A DNA stretch of 64,000 nucleotides from assembly GCA_963812415.1 (NCBI GenBank), contig CAWEVH010000036.1:62001-126000 (forward strand), read 5' to 3'. This DNA is from JACVRW01 sp963812415. GTDB lineage: Bacteria; Actinomycetota; Thermoleophilia; Solirubrobacterales; Thermoleophilaceae. Of the stretch, positions 43,100 to 53,300 are shown one piece after another (the stretch's first letter is position 1; each line of letters starts with the position of its first letter). The notes under the pieces are model-generated. The model did not search any database, had not been told where the DNA came from, and worked only from the letters and a program-made list of their open reading frames with translations. The translations under genes were made by a program, and so were the position numbers.

Positions 43100-45205
43100 A
43101 TGAGTGGTGGGGTGGCGCGCGTAACTGCGCCCTCGGTGCGCCGTTGGGAGTGCATGCGCGGTCGGCTTCTTCACAGCATCAGGCGCGGGATCGGGGTGAT
43201 GCTGGCCGCCGCGGTCGTCGCAGCGGTCCCGGCGGGCGCCGGCGCGGCCGAGGTCGAGGCCGACGCCGCCAAGCCGAAGCGCGCCATGCGCTGCCCGCTG
43301 CCCAGACAGCCGAAGCGGGCCTGCCCCTCGCTGCGGGCGATCGTCCCGATCGGCAGAAGGGGGAACGTCGCGCGCGACACCGCGCTGCAGGCCTTCGCCG
43401 CCACCGTTGCCCGACTGCCCGGGGTGAAGCCCCGCAAGGGGGGCTACCCCCACCTCAGATCCGCGTCGGGCCCGATCCGCTGGGTGCTCAGGCACTGGTC
43501 CCGGCTCAGCCGTGCGCAGCGCGCTGCCGTCCGCAAGGCGCTGCCGGGCGTCAGGACCCCGGGCGCCAAGACCGCCGCGGCGCCGCGGCGCGCCCGATCC
43601 GCCCAACTGGTCGCGCTCCAGAAGATCGCGGACCAGGGCCGCGCGCTGCTCAACACGTTCCTCGCGCCCGACCTGACCATCCTCGTCCACGTCGACGTCG
43701 ACCTGGTCTGGAAGAGCGCGGACGCCGGCGCCTACGCCGAGCTCGACGGCGGCTGCCGGATCGCCTTCCCACCCGGCACGGACCCCGACGACGTCTACGT
43801 CAGGGAGCTGATGCTCCACGAGCTGACCCACTGCTACGAGTTCCAGCTCACCCCGGCGCCGTACGGGGGAGCGCCGTGGGTGACCGAGGGAGCGGCGGAG
43901 TGGGTGCAGGCGGTCGTAAGCCCGCACTGGCTCGGTCCGGGCTACGTCTCGCAGGTGATCCGAAACGACTGGAAGGCGTACTTCAAGAACTTCACGGCGC
44001 CCTTGACGCAGCACGCGTACACGGCCATGCCCTACTACGCGCACCTCGCCCACAAGTACGGCCAGGCGCAGGTCTTCCAGACGATCGCGGCGATGTTCAG
44101 CGCCCAACCAAAGGACGCCTACGGCATCTTCACCGGTGGGAACCCGATCCAGTTCCTCGACACGCTCGCCCCGTCGGGCACCCGCCTGAGTCCCCTGGGC
44201 GCGAGCTGGGTCACCGCCGGCCCGCACATACCCCCCGTCGACCAGGCTCGCTACAACCCGCCCTCGGTCGCTGTCGGAGCCGGAACGGTGAACCTGGACA
44301 CCGGCGCGTACCGGCGCACGGTGGTGGGTCTCAACCCTGCGAAGGGCGCCGAGGCGGTGAAGCTCGACGTCGGCTCGCCCGACAGTGCCTGGGGGCTGCT
44401 CCACCACGAGCAGGGCGACCTCCGCGTCCAGGACGGCGACACCTACGTCTGCGTCGGCAAGCAGTGCACGTGCCCGGACGGTCGTGAGATCCCGCGGCTC
44501 GGTGACGACGGCTACCTGGCGCTCTTCGCCCACAGGAAGACGGCCAAGGTCCGGCTGAAGGGCGCCAAGCTCGCCGAGGCATGCGACCAGGATCCGAGCG
44601 CGATGGTCGTCTCGGGCGCCTTCAGCATGGTCGTGAAGGAGCGCGGCTCATGTGGCCTGAAGGCGAGCGAGATGGGCTCGAAGCCGCTCGACGCGCTGTT
44701 CGCCACCGGCTACTCGCCCTCCCGCCCACAGGGCCTGGGCCAGGTGCTGCTGCGCGTGAGCGGGACGGGGCCGGGCAGCTACCCGTCCGACATCGACAAG
44801 CCGAACCCCTGGGGCAGCGCGCTGGTCACCCGCTTCGGCGAGCCCGGCGGCGGCGCCTGGAGCGCCTACAACCGGGTCGGCCAGGAGCCGATCGTGCGGA
44901 ACTTCGGCACGGTGACCGTCAACTCGGTCAGCGAGGGCGGCGCGTCGGGCACCGTCGACATGGTCCTGTTCGCAAACCCGCCCGAGGCACCCAGCCAGGT
45001 GCACCTGACGGGGCGCTGGAGCTGCGCGCCCTACGACGAGATCCTTCTCAGTCCAGCGGCACCAGCCGCTTGTTCGCCGCGCCCAGGGCGCGCTCGGCGT
45101 CGGCCACCATCGCGCGGACGATCTCGCCCGCCGGCCGCACGTCGCGGATCAGGCCGGCTGTCTGCCCCGCGAACGGCGTCCGCTCGTGCGGCCGACGCGC
45201 CCTGA
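43100..45205 (+). CDS. Secreted peptidase MA-like (gluzincin) protein
   Basis: 701 residues from ATG 43100 (GGAGG at 43081-43085); ATG 43154 gives a tidier signal peptide. The exported N-terminus contains IGVMLAAAVVAAVPAGAGAA. A zinc site HELTH lies in ELMLHELTHCYEF, followed 26 residues later by the probable third ligand in WVTEGAAEWVQ, the peptidase-MA pattern. The C-terminal half has repeated Cys (CVGKQCTCPDG) and beta-rich segments. The last ~50 codons (after GRWSCAPYDE) are low-complexity and overlap the convergent nitronate monooxygenase gene by 158 bp; the ancestral stop has probably been lost by mutation or indel. Confidence 0.75.
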   Translation: MSGGVARVTAPSVRRWECMRGRLLHSIRRGIGVMLAAAVVAAVPAGAGAAEVEADAAKPKRAMRCPLPRQPKRACPSLRAIVPIGRRGNVARDTALQAFAATVARLPGVKPRKGGYPHLRSASGPIRWVLRHWSRLSRAQRAAVRKALPGVRTPGAKTAAAPRRARSAQLVALQKIADQGRALLNTFLAPDLTILVHVDVDLVWKSADAGAYAELDGGCRIAFPPGTDPDDVYVRELMLHELTHCYEFQLTPAPYGGAPWVTEGAAEWVQAVVSPHWLGPGYVSQVIRNDWKAYFKNFTAPLTQHAYTAMPYYAHLAHKYGQAQVFQTIAAMFSAQPKDAYGIFTGGNPIQFLDTLAPSGTRLSPLGASWVTAGPHIPPVDQARYNPPSVAVGAGTVNLDTGAYRRTVVGLNPAKGAEAVKLDVGSPDSAWGLLHHEQGDLRVQDGDTYVCVGKQCTCPDGREIPRLGDDGYLALFAHRKTAKVRLKGAKLAEACDQDPSAMVVSGAFSMVVKERGSCGLKASEMGSKPLDALFATGYSPSRPQGLGQVLLRVSGTGPGSYPSDIDKPNPWGSALVTRFGEPGGGAWSAYNRVGQEPIVRNFGTVTVNSVSEGGASGTVDMVLFANPPEAPSQVHLTGRWSCAPYDEILLSPAAPAACSPRPGRARRRPPSRGRSRPPAARRGSGRLSAPRTASARAADAP

Positions 45206-46028
45206 CCGACGCCATGATCTCGCCCCTCAGCCGCTCGGCCTGCCTGCCCGCCTCCTCGGGCCGGCTCTCCCACTCGGCCACGAAGTCGGTCCGGATCACC
45301 CGCGGCACGACGTCGTATCCGGTCGGGCCGCCCGGCATGATCGCGCCCCAGGCCTCGAAGCGCACGGCGTCCTCCGACCCAGCCTCGAGGATGAGCCGCT
45401 TCCAGACATCGTCGGCGCCGGCCTCGTCGGAGGCGAGAAAGCGGGTGCCCACGTTGGCGCCGGCCGCTCCCAGCGCCAGTGCCGCGGCCAGGCCGCGACC
45501 GTCGGCCACCCCGCCCGCGGCGAGCACCGGGATCGGATCGACCGCGTCGACGACCTGGGGGACGAGCGCCATTGCGCCGGTGCCGGCCGCGAGCCCCTGA
45601 CCCCCGGCCTCGCTGCCCTGGGCGATCACGACGTCGACACCCCGCTCGGCGGCCGCTTCGGCCTGGGGCACGCTGTGAACCTGCTCGATCACGCGCGTTC
45701 CGGCGGCGTGGACGCGGTCCACGAGCGCGCCAGGATCCCCGAGCGCGAACGACACGGCAGCGGGACCTGCTTCCAGCGTGGCCTGGAAGGCCTCCTCGTC
45801 GAGAACCGGCACGACGTGGTTGACGACGAAGGGCCGGTCCGTGAGCTCGCGCACGCGCTCGATCTGCCCGCGTAGCTCGTCGACCGCCTCGAACACGCCG
45901 CCGATGGAGCCGAGCCCGCCCGCCTCCGACACTGCGGCGACGAGGTCCGGCGCGGTCGCGGGCCAGATCGCCGCCTGGAGGATGGGAGCATCGATCCCGA
46001 AGAGCTCGCAGAAGCGTGTGTGAATCAC
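45048..46028 (-). CDS. Nitronate monooxygenase (2-nitropropane dioxygenase) family enzyme
   Basis: 326 residues, FMN-binding TIM barrel: FGIDAPILQAAIWPATAPDLVAAVSEAGGLGSIGG, FVVNHVVPV, DVVIAQGSEAGGQGL, IPVLAAGGVADGRGLAAALALGAAGANVGTRFLAS. The family oxidises alkyl nitronates such as propionate-3-nitronate; some members act in other flavin chemistry. GTG 46028 is preceded by GGAGGT. Confidence 0.9.
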   Translation of the reverse strand: MIHTRFCELFGIDAPILQAAIWPATAPDLVAAVSEAGGLGSIGGVFEAVDELRGQIERVRELTDRPFVVNHVVPVLDEEAFQATLEAGPAAVSFALGDPGALVDRVHAAGTRVIEQVHSVPQAEAAAERGVDVVIAQGSEAGGQGLAAGTGAMALVPQVVDAVDPIPVLAAGGVADGRGLAAALALGAAGANVGTRFLASDEAGADDVWKRLILEAGSEDAVRFEAWGAIMPGGPTGYDVVPRVIRTDFVAEWESRPEEAGRQAERLRGEIMASVRARRPHERTPFAGQTAGLIRDVRPAGEIVRAMVADAERALGAANKRLVPLD

Positions 46029-46062
46029 GATTACCTCCGGGCGTGGTTTGGACGCAACTACA

Positions 46063-46854
46063 TCACGTCTCCCTCCGGGCTGATCGGGTCCAGTAGGCGT
46101 CGGTCCGCATCGGGACCAGGACGTGACCGGCCTCGAAGGGCGCGCCCGGCCGGCGCAGGAGATCGGTGACCTCGCCGATCAGCTCCCGTCTGGCGTCCGG
46201 GTTCAGTTGCGCGACGTAGCTGCGCGAGGTGAGGTTCGCGAGGAACTCCTCCTCGGTCATCCGCTGCGTGTTGTCGAACGTGGCCCTGGAGAGCGCCTCG
46301 AAGGGCTGCTGGTGCTCGAAGGCCTCGCGCCAGCGGCCGGTCGCGTGACGGTGCACCGCCGAGAGATCCGCGCGGCTGCGCGCGAGAAGGTCGTCGAGCC
46401 GCGCGAACCAGGCGCCCTCGCGACGCTCCCAGGGCGTCGTGTTCCACAACAGGGCAAGTCCGCCGCGGGGGCGCAGCACGCGCCCCATCTCAGCGAGCGC
46501 GCGGGCGCCGTCGAACCAGTGGAAGGCCTGGGCGACGAAGATCGCGTCGGCGCAGGCGTCGTGCAGGGGGAGCTCCTCGGCGCTGCCCTCGAGGGCCTCC
46601 GCCGCCGCTGCCCCTTCGGCGAGCAGCTGCCTCAGCTCGGCGAGCGGCTCGACCGCGATCACCCGGTCGAAGCGCCAGGTCAGGTCGCGGGTCAGCTTGC
46701 CGGTGCCGGCCCCGAGGTCGACGACGACCGAGCGCCGATCGAGGCCCAGGTTGCGAACAAGCGCCTCGATCGCCGCCGCCGGGTAGCCGGGACGCCCGCG
46801 CTCGTAGGCCGGCGCGACCTGGCCGAAGGCGGTGGCGAACCGGTCGTCGTTCAT
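46063..46854 (-). CDS. Class I SAM-dependent methyltransferase
   Basis: 263 residues from ATG 46854. FGQVAPAYERGRPGYP is the typical N-terminus of this UbiE/Methyltransf_11 group. VVDLGAGTGKLTRDLTWRFDRVIAVEP is the SAM motif, and AIFVAQAFHWFDGARALAEMGRVLRPRGGLALLW covers motifs II-III. It begins 19 nt after the stop of the GT-C gene on the same strand, so it may be part of that transcript. Substrate unknown. Confidence 0.88.
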   Translation of the reverse strand: MNDDRFATAFGQVAPAYERGRPGYPAAAIEALVRNLGLDRRSVVVDLGAGTGKLTRDLTWRFDRVIAVEPLAELRQLLAEGAAAAEALEGSAEELPLHDACADAIFVAQAFHWFDGARALAEMGRVLRPRGGLALLWNTTPWERREGAWFARLDDLLARSRADLSAVHRHATGRWREAFEHQQPFEALSRATFDNTQRMTEEEFLANLTSRSYVAQLNPDARRELIGEVTDLLRRPGAPFEAGHVLVPMRTDAYWTRSARRET

Positions 46855-46873
46855 TCGACCAGGCCCTCGGCGG

Positions 46874-48461
46874 TCAGCCCCGCGGGACGAGCACCTCGTA
46901 CTCGCCCTCGCGCTCGAGCGTCTCGTACTCGCGCTCGAGGTAGTCGTCGAGCGTGCGCACGCCGGTGGGCTCGCCGCGCAGGTTCGGCTCGCGCCTGACC
47001 GAGATCGGGTCGAGCCAGCGCACGATCGCGCGCGGGCGCTCGCGCCGCAGCGCGGCCACGATCGCCGCCTGCTCGCCGGGGCGCGCGAGCAGGCCGAAGT
47101 CCGCGTCGGCCGCGTTCGGCCGTCCGGTGAGGACATACACGCGCGGGTCGTTGAACGGCACCAGATCGGAGCGCAGCGTGGCGGCGTAGATCGGCTCGCC
47201 CGGCGGCACCAGCCGCTGCACCGTCTCGACCATCCGCTCGATCGCGCGCGCCTCCGCCGGTGGTGCCTGGGCGCCGTCGGCCACGGCCACGTCGATCGTG
47301 TCGAGCTCGGGCGGGTCGAGCAGCGCCTTGCCGCGATTCGCCACGCCGTGGAGCAGCAGGAGGCCGAGCACCGCGGCGCAGGCGAGCGCGAGCACGCGCG
47401 GACGCCCGGCGAGCGCGATGCAGGCGGGCAGGACGAGCGCCAGCGCCACGATCAACGGGGTGGTGTGGAACTCGTCCGCCCGCGAGAGCAGGTAGGCCAC
47501 CATGCCTGCGGCGAGCACGAGCAGGCCGGCCAGCCGCCACTCCCGGCGCGCCGACGGGATCCAGGTCAGCAGGGCCAGCGCAAGGCCGACGAGTGCGAGC
47601 AGCGGGAGGTAGAAGCCGAGCACGTCCTTGGCGTCCTCGGCGAGCGCGCCCGGGGGCCACGCGCGCAGGTCGCCGTCATACGAGAACGGGAAGGGAAGCG
47701 TCCACCACTCCTTCTCCCGGAGCGACTTGCCGACGAGCTCGTCGTAGAGGTCGGCCGGGCCGATGATCGCCGCGAAGGGCAGGTAGAGGAGCAGCGCCAG
47801 GCCGGCGGCGGGCGCCGCGAACAGCGCGAGCGCCCGCGGCCGGCCGGGGCCCGGGCGCAAGAGCGAGCGCCACCGCGATCGCCGCACCGCCGTAGAGCGC
47901 GAAGTCGAGTCGCCAGGCGGCCGCCAGGCCGATCAGGAGGCCGGCGAGCACGAGGTCGCGGGCGGGGATGGTGTCGTCCTGGGAGCGCGTGGCCGCGCCG
48001 TAGGCCAGCAGCACCAGCAGGAGCGCGAACGGGAAGGGCGTCGGGCTCGTGGGCTGGGCCATCGCGCAGGCGGCGGTGAGCCAGGCCACGAGCGCCAGCC
48101 AGGGCGGGGCGTCCCGGCGCACGAGCGCGTAGATGGTGGTCGCGACGGCGGCGTCGCAGAGCACGCGAAGCACGCGCCAGGAGAGCAGCGAGGGCCCGAA
48201 CAGGTCGAACCAGGCGCCGAGCGCGTAGGGCTGGGCGGGGCCGTACGGCCAGAGGAAGTCGCGGTAGGGCAGCTCGCCGTTCGCCACCCGGGCGGCGGCC
48301 GCCAGCACCACGCCCTCGTCGAACTCGGCGCCTCCGCGCAGGATCGTGAAGCCGGAGATCAGCGCCGCTCCGGCGAACAGCCCGAGCAGCGGCAGGGCAG
48401 CACGGCGGAGGCGCGCGCCGCCTCGCTCCGGGGCGGCCGCTGCCTGTGCCCGCGTCGACAC
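46874..48461 (-). CDS. GT-C fold (PMT/ArnT-like) membrane glycosyltransferase, frameshifted
   Basis: Polytopic membrane enzyme. The first extracytoplasmic loop holds the GT-C acidic motif (FDEGVVLAAAARVANGELPYRDFLWPYGP), followed by about ten membrane helices and a soluble C-terminal domain (VAVADGAQAPPAEARAIERMVETVQRL ... YLEREYETLEREGEYEVLVPRG). The frame breaks near 47855, within GGCCGGGGCCCGGGCGC; one indel joins ALALAPGP to GRPRALALFAAPAAGLALLLY. GTG 48461 is chosen because TATTGG (complement of 48468-48473) is 6 nt upstream, which also avoids overlap with the divergent gene. Uses a lipid-phosphate sugar donor by family; acceptor unknown. Confidence 0.8.
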
Positions 48462-48467
48462 CGCTTG

Positions 48468-48477
48468 CCAATATTGC
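48468..48477. promoter_or_regulatory. Shared divergent -10 region (CAATATTG palindrome)
   Basis: CCAATATTGC reads as TATTGG on the minus strand (6 nt before GTG 48461) and TATTGC on the plus strand (4 nt before TTG 48482). One AT-rich palindrome in very GC-rich DNA may serve both divergent genes. Confidence 0.4.
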
Positions 48478-48481
48478 AGAC

Positions 48482-49975
48482 TTGCCACGGCCGTCCTCAC
48501 CGGGCCCCGCGGACCGCCCGGCCCGTCTCGTCGTGCAGGCCGTGCTCCTCGTCGGCCCCGCCGTGCTCGCCTTTCGCGCCGGCGGCTTCTTCGACGGGCC
48601 GCGGGCGGTGGCCGCGGTCGCGGCCTGGGCGCTCGTGGCGCTGTCGGCGCTCACGTTCGCGCGACCGTTCCCCGGGGGCACGCCGGCGCGGGTCGCGCTG
48701 GGCGCACTGGCCGGGCTCTCGGCCTGGGTCGCGATCGGCGCCTCGTGGGCGCCCCTCGGGGGGCCGGCGCAGGACGACCTGATCCGGGACCTGCTCTACC
48801 TCGCCGGCCTGCTGCTCGCGATCACGGCCTGGCGACGGCGCGACGAGCTGCGTCGCGTGGAGCCGGTGCTGGCGGCGGGCACGCTCGTCGTGGTGGGGTA
48901 CGGGCTCGCGGGGCGGCTCCTGCCCGACCTCGTGGAGCAGCAGCCCTCGATCAGCGCCGCCGGGCGGCTCGACCAGCCGCTCACCTACTGGAACGCGATG
49001 GGCGCGCTCGCGGCGATGGGCTTCGTGCTCTGTGCACGGGTGAGCGGCGACGCCGGCCGGCCGCTCGCCCTGCGCGCGGCCGCCGCGGCGTCCGCGGTGC
49101 CGCTGGCGGCCGGCGTCTACGTCAGCTTCTCGCGCGGCGCCCTGGCCGCGCTCGCCGCCGGCGTCGTGGTGCTGCTGCTCCTGGCGCCCGGCCGCGATCA
49201 GCTCGGCGCCGCCGCGATCGCCGTCGTGGCCGGCGTCGTGGCGGCGGTCGCGGTGAGCCTGCTGCCGGGCGTCGAGTCGCTCGAGGGCTCGGCTGCGGAC
49301 CGGCGGGCGGACGGGCTCGTGATGCTGGCCGTGCTGCTCGCGCTCGCCGCGGGCGCGGCGGCTGCGCTCACGAGACTCGCCCGAGGCTCACATGGCGAGC
49401 GCTCGGACGCCGAGCCCGCGGGTCTCCTACGCCGGCGCGGGCTCGTGGCGGCGCTCGCGCTCCTGCTCATCATCGGGGCGCCGCTGGCCGCCGCGGCCTT
49501 CGACGACAGCGGCGAGAACGCGCGTGAAGGCGCCACCGCCGAGCGGCTGAGCGACGTGGGCAGCAACCGCTACGACTACTGGGAGGTCGCGCTCGGCCAG
49601 TTCGCGGCCGACCCTCTGCGCGGCGACGGGAGCGGCTCGTTCGAGGTGGAGTGGCGGCGCGAGCGCGAGATCGACGAGGCGGTGGGGGACGCTCACTCGC
49701 TTCCGCTCGAGACCGCGGCCGAGCTCGGGCTGATCGGCCTCGCCCTGCTGACCGGGCTGGTGGGAGCGGTGGCACTCGCCGCCCGCCGCTCGTGGCGGGC
49801 CGATCCCGCCCTGACGAGCGGCATGGCGGCCGCGCTCACGGTCTGGGCCGTGCACGCCTGCCTCGACTGGGACTGGGAGATGCCCGCCCTCACACTCGTG
49901 GCCGTGGTGCTGGCCGGCGCGCTGCTGGCCGTCGAGGACCTCCGCGATGAGCTCAGCGCCCCGCCAACGGGTTGA
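48482..49975 (+). CDS. O-antigen ligase-like (Wzy_C) membrane protein
   Basis: About 497 residues with ten or more membrane helices. The ligase/polymerase periplasmic loop follows the helix LAAVDD-like region with SNRYDYWEVALGQFAADPLRGDGSGSFEVEW, and the hallmark EAVGDAHSLPLETAAELGLIGLALL corresponds to the AHNxyLxxLaElGl motif of WaaL/Wzy_C proteins. The YWNAMGALAAMG helix is also typical. It would join or polymerise undecaprenyl-linked glycan on the outer face. A longer start at GTG 48446 would overlap the divergent GT-C gene; TTG 48482 is preferred on spacing. Confidence 0.87.
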   Translation: MPRPSSPGPADRPARLVVQAVLLVGPAVLAFRAGGFFDGPRAVAAVAAWALVALSALTFARPFPGGTPARVALGALAGLSAWVAIGASWAPLGGPAQDDLIRDLLYLAGLLLAITAWRRRDELRRVEPVLAAGTLVVVGYGLAGRLLPDLVEQQPSISAAGRLDQPLTYWNAMGALAAMGFVLCARVSGDAGRPLALRAAAAASAVPLAAGVYVSFSRGALAALAAGVVVLLLLAPGRDQLGAAAIAVVAGVVAAVAVSLLPGVESLEGSAADRRADGLVMLAVLLALAAGAAAALTRLARGSHGERSDAEPAGLLRRRGLVAALALLLIIGAPLAAAAFDDSGENAREGATAERLSDVGSNRYDYWEVALGQFAADPLRGDGSGSFEVEWRREREIDEAVGDAHSLPLETAAELGLIGLALLTGLVGAVALAARRSWRADPALTSGMAAALTVWAVHACLDWDWEMPALTLVAVVLAGALLAVEDLRDELSAPPTG

Positions 49976-50364
49976 GCTCGAGCGCGCGCTCGCGCGCCCG
50001 CCGCGCGCCCGCAGGATCGCTCTCGGCCAGCACGAGCGACAGGGTGGCCCAGGCGCCGAAGTTGTCCGGCTCGTCGCGCAGCACCCGGCGCACGAGCGGC
50101 TCCGCCTCGCCGGCGCGGCCGGCGCCCTGAAGCGCGCCGGCCGGCGGCCAGGAGCGGGGCGCTCGCGTGACAGCCGTCCAGCAGGGTGGAGCGGGCATCG
50201 GCGACCTGGGCCGGGGTGGCCGCACCGCCGACACCGCGCACGACTGTCGCGCCCGCCTCGTTGCAGTCGTCCTCGGTCCGCTGCCAGGACACGATCGCCA
50301 CGATCGCCGCGAGCGCGACCGCGAGCAGCGCGAGGCGGACGGCGAGGCTGCCCGGGCTCGACAT
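49953..50364 (-). CDS. Small membrane-anchored TPR protein, frameshifted
   Basis: ATG 50364 opens an N-terminal membrane anchor (AVRLALLAVALAAIVAIVSW) followed by an extracytoplasmic helix with Cys pair (DDCNEAG ... LLDGCHASAPLLAAG). Near 50145, in CCGGCCGGCG, the frame breaks. The other frame continues ALQGAGRAGEAEPLVRRVLRDEPDNFGAWATLSLVLAESDPAGARRARERALELNP, a clear tetratricopeptide pair. Repaired length is about 136 residues. TACTGT (complement of 50373-50378) is 8 nt upstream. Its 3' end overlaps the ligase gene by 23 bp. Probably a scaffold for the neighbouring glycan enzymes. Confidence 0.7.
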
Positions 50365-50372
50365 CGGGGCGA

Positions 50373-50382
50373 ACAGTAGCCT
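50373..50382. promoter_or_regulatory. Overlapping divergent -10 elements
   Basis: TACTGT on the minus strand (50373-50378, 8 nt before ATG 50364) and TAGCCT on the plus strand (50377-50382, 11 nt before GTG 50394) overlap by two base pairs, like the arrangement at 36459-36468. Confidence 0.4.
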
Positions 50383-50393
50383 CCCGCCGCCGA

Positions 50394-53300
50394 GTGTCCC
50401 GCCGCCTGCTCTCGCCCGCCCTCGCCGCGCTCGCGTTCGCGATCGCGCTGCTCCAGCGCCCCGGCGACGCCGTGGCGGACACGAAGCTCGACCTGCACGT
50501 CGACCCGCTCGGCTTCCTCGGCGAGGTGGCGTCGGTGTGGAGCGACTCGGGCGGGCTCGGCCAGGTGCAGGCGGGCCAGTACTCGGGCTACCTGTTCCCG
50601 ATGGGCCCGTTTTTCGCGCTCGGGGACCTGCTCGGGCTCCCGCCGTGGCTGATTCAGCGGCTCTGGCTCGGTCTGCTGCTGGCGCTCGCGGCCTGGGGCA
50701 CGGTGCGCCTGCTCGACGCACTGCTCCCGAGCGAGCGCGGCGCGGCGCACCTGGTGGCCGGGCTGCTCGTGCTGCTCAACCCGTACGTCGTGGTGTTCGC
50801 GAACCGCACCACCGTCACGCTGCTCGGCTACGCGGCGCTTCCGTGGCTCCTGCTGATCGTCCAGCGCGGCGTGCGCGACCCACGCCGGCTCTGGTGGGCC
50901 GCGGCGTTCGCGCTCGTGCTTGCATCGACCGGGGGCGGGGTCAACGCGGCGGTGACCGGCTGGATCCTGCTCGCACCGATCCTGCTGGCGGCCTACGAGG
51001 GGGCCTTCGGGCCCGTGAGCTGGCGCGACGTGGGCGCCTTCGCGCTGCGCGCGGCGTTGTTGTCGGTGCTCGCCTCGCTGTGGTGGATCGTGCCGGTGGC
51101 GGCCCACGCGCGCTACGGGCTCAACTTCCTCCCGTTCACCGAGGCCCCGGGATCGATCTGGGACACGACGAGCCTGAGCGAGGGTTTTCGCCTGCTCGGG
51201 TACTGGGTCGGCTACCTCGGCGTCGGGTACGGCGGCGCGCTGACGCCGTACTTCGACACGGCGCCGACCTACCTGTTCGACGTGCCGGTGATCGTCGCCA
51301 CGTTCGCCGTACCCGCACTCGCGATCGCCGGGCTCGCCCTCAGCCTGCGCTGGCGTTACGGGCCGTTCTTCCTGGCCCTGCTCCTGCTCGGGCTGCTCAT
51401 CACCGCGGCCGGCTTCCCCGACGGGGCCCCGCTGCGCCGCGCGCTCACCTTCACCTACTACCGGCTCGAGGCCGTCCAGTTCCTGCGCACCACCTACAAG
51501 GCGACCCCGCTGGCGGCGCTCGCGCTTGCTTGCCTCGGTGGCGTGGCCGCGGGGGAGGCGTGGCGCCGGCTCCGCGGTCGTCGGGCGCTTCGCACAGCCT
51601 CGCCGTGGGCGCGGCCGGGCTCGTCGGGCTCGCCGCGCTGCCGCTGCTCGGGGGACGCGCGGTCGACGAGCAGGTGGTCTACGACGTGCCGCCCGCCTGG
51701 CAGCGGGCAGCGGACGAGCTCGACCGCGAGCTGCCGGATGGGTCGCGCGCGCTCGTGCTCCCCGGCCAGGTGTTCCCCTTCTACGAATGGGGCGGGACCC
51801 AGGACTCGATCCTGCCGGCGCTCTCCGACCGGCCGGTCACGGTCCGCTGGATCGAACCGCACTCGGACCTGCACGCGGTGGACATGCTGTTGACGGTCGA
51901 CGGGCTCGTGCAGCAGCGCCGGGTCGTCCCCGGCCAGCTCGGACCGTTGCTGCACCTGCTCGGGGTGCGTGCGGTGGTGACCGGGGCGGATGACGACCTC
52001 ACCCGCAGCGGCTCGGTCGATCCGCTGGCGGCGGAGGCGCAGCTCGCGAGCGATCCCGCGCTCGGCGAGGCCGAGCGTCGCTACGGCCGCTACGGCGGTC
52101 TCCCACGGGTGCGCCGCTACGACCTGCCGGCCGCGCGCCCGCTGGTGCGCATCGAGCCGTCCGGACCGGGGCTCGTGGTGGACGGCTCCGCCGAGGCGCT
52201 CGCCGGCCTCGCCGCCTTTGGCGCGCTTCCCCGCAGCGGGCCGATCCTCTATGCGGGCGACGCCGAGCCGGCCGCCCTCGAGCGCGCCGCCGTCGGCGGC
52301 GAGGTGGTGGTGAGCGACTCCAACCGCAGACGGGTGTTCCTCAGCTCGAGCCCGACCCAGAACGTGGGCGCCACGCTCGGGCCCGAGGATCCGATCTCGA
52401 AGGACGGCACCCAGCTCAACCCGTTCGCCGAGCGCGGCAGCGACGGACAGACGGTCGCGCTGCTGGACGGGGCCGACTGGATCCGCGCGCCCTTCTCACC
52501 CCAGTTCGTCCAGTTCCCCGAGCACCGCCCGTACGCGGCCTTCGACGGCGACCCCGCGACCTTCTGGATCGCCGACCGCAACCTCGACGTCGACCGGCGC
52601 CGCATCGAGATCGCCTTCGAGCGCCCGCGCGACGTGCCTTACATCGACGTGCTGCCGCGGCGCGAGAGCCGTACCCGGGTCGCCTCGCTCGAGGTGGGGG
52701 GCCGGACCTTCGAGCTCAAGCCCGGCTGGAACCGCCTGCCGGTCGAGCTCGCGGGCGTCGAGCGGCTCGAGCTCGCGATCGGGAGCCTCAGCGGCGGGTC
52801 CGAGCAGTTCCGCGGCCCGGGCGCGCTCGCGGAAGTGCGCATCCCCGGCCTGGAGGTGCGCGAGAGCCTGCGCCCGCCGCGGCTGGCCGAGACGGCGCTT
52901 CGGGGGCGCGACCTGTCGCGCACGGCGCTCAGCTACCTGTTCGCGCGCACGACGGGCGACAACCCCTACCGGCGCGCGCCCGAGCTGAACCCCGACCGCG
53001 GCTTCGTGGAGGACGGGCCGCGCGACGTGGCAGCGCTGGCCGCCGAGCCCGGCGACGGCGAGCGTCAGATCCGGCGCACCATCGATCCGCCCGAGGCCAG
53101 GAGCTACGAGCCGCAGGCCTGGGTCTCGGCGGCCTCGGACGCCCCGGACGAGCTGATCGACGAGCTGCTCGGGCGGCCCGCCGGCTTCCGCTCCTCGGGG
53201 CGCCACCAGGGGCTGCCCGGCCGGCGCGCCTCGAGCGCGTTCGACGGCGACCCGGACACGGCATGGATCGCGCCCACCGCGGGCGGCCGACCCTGGATCG

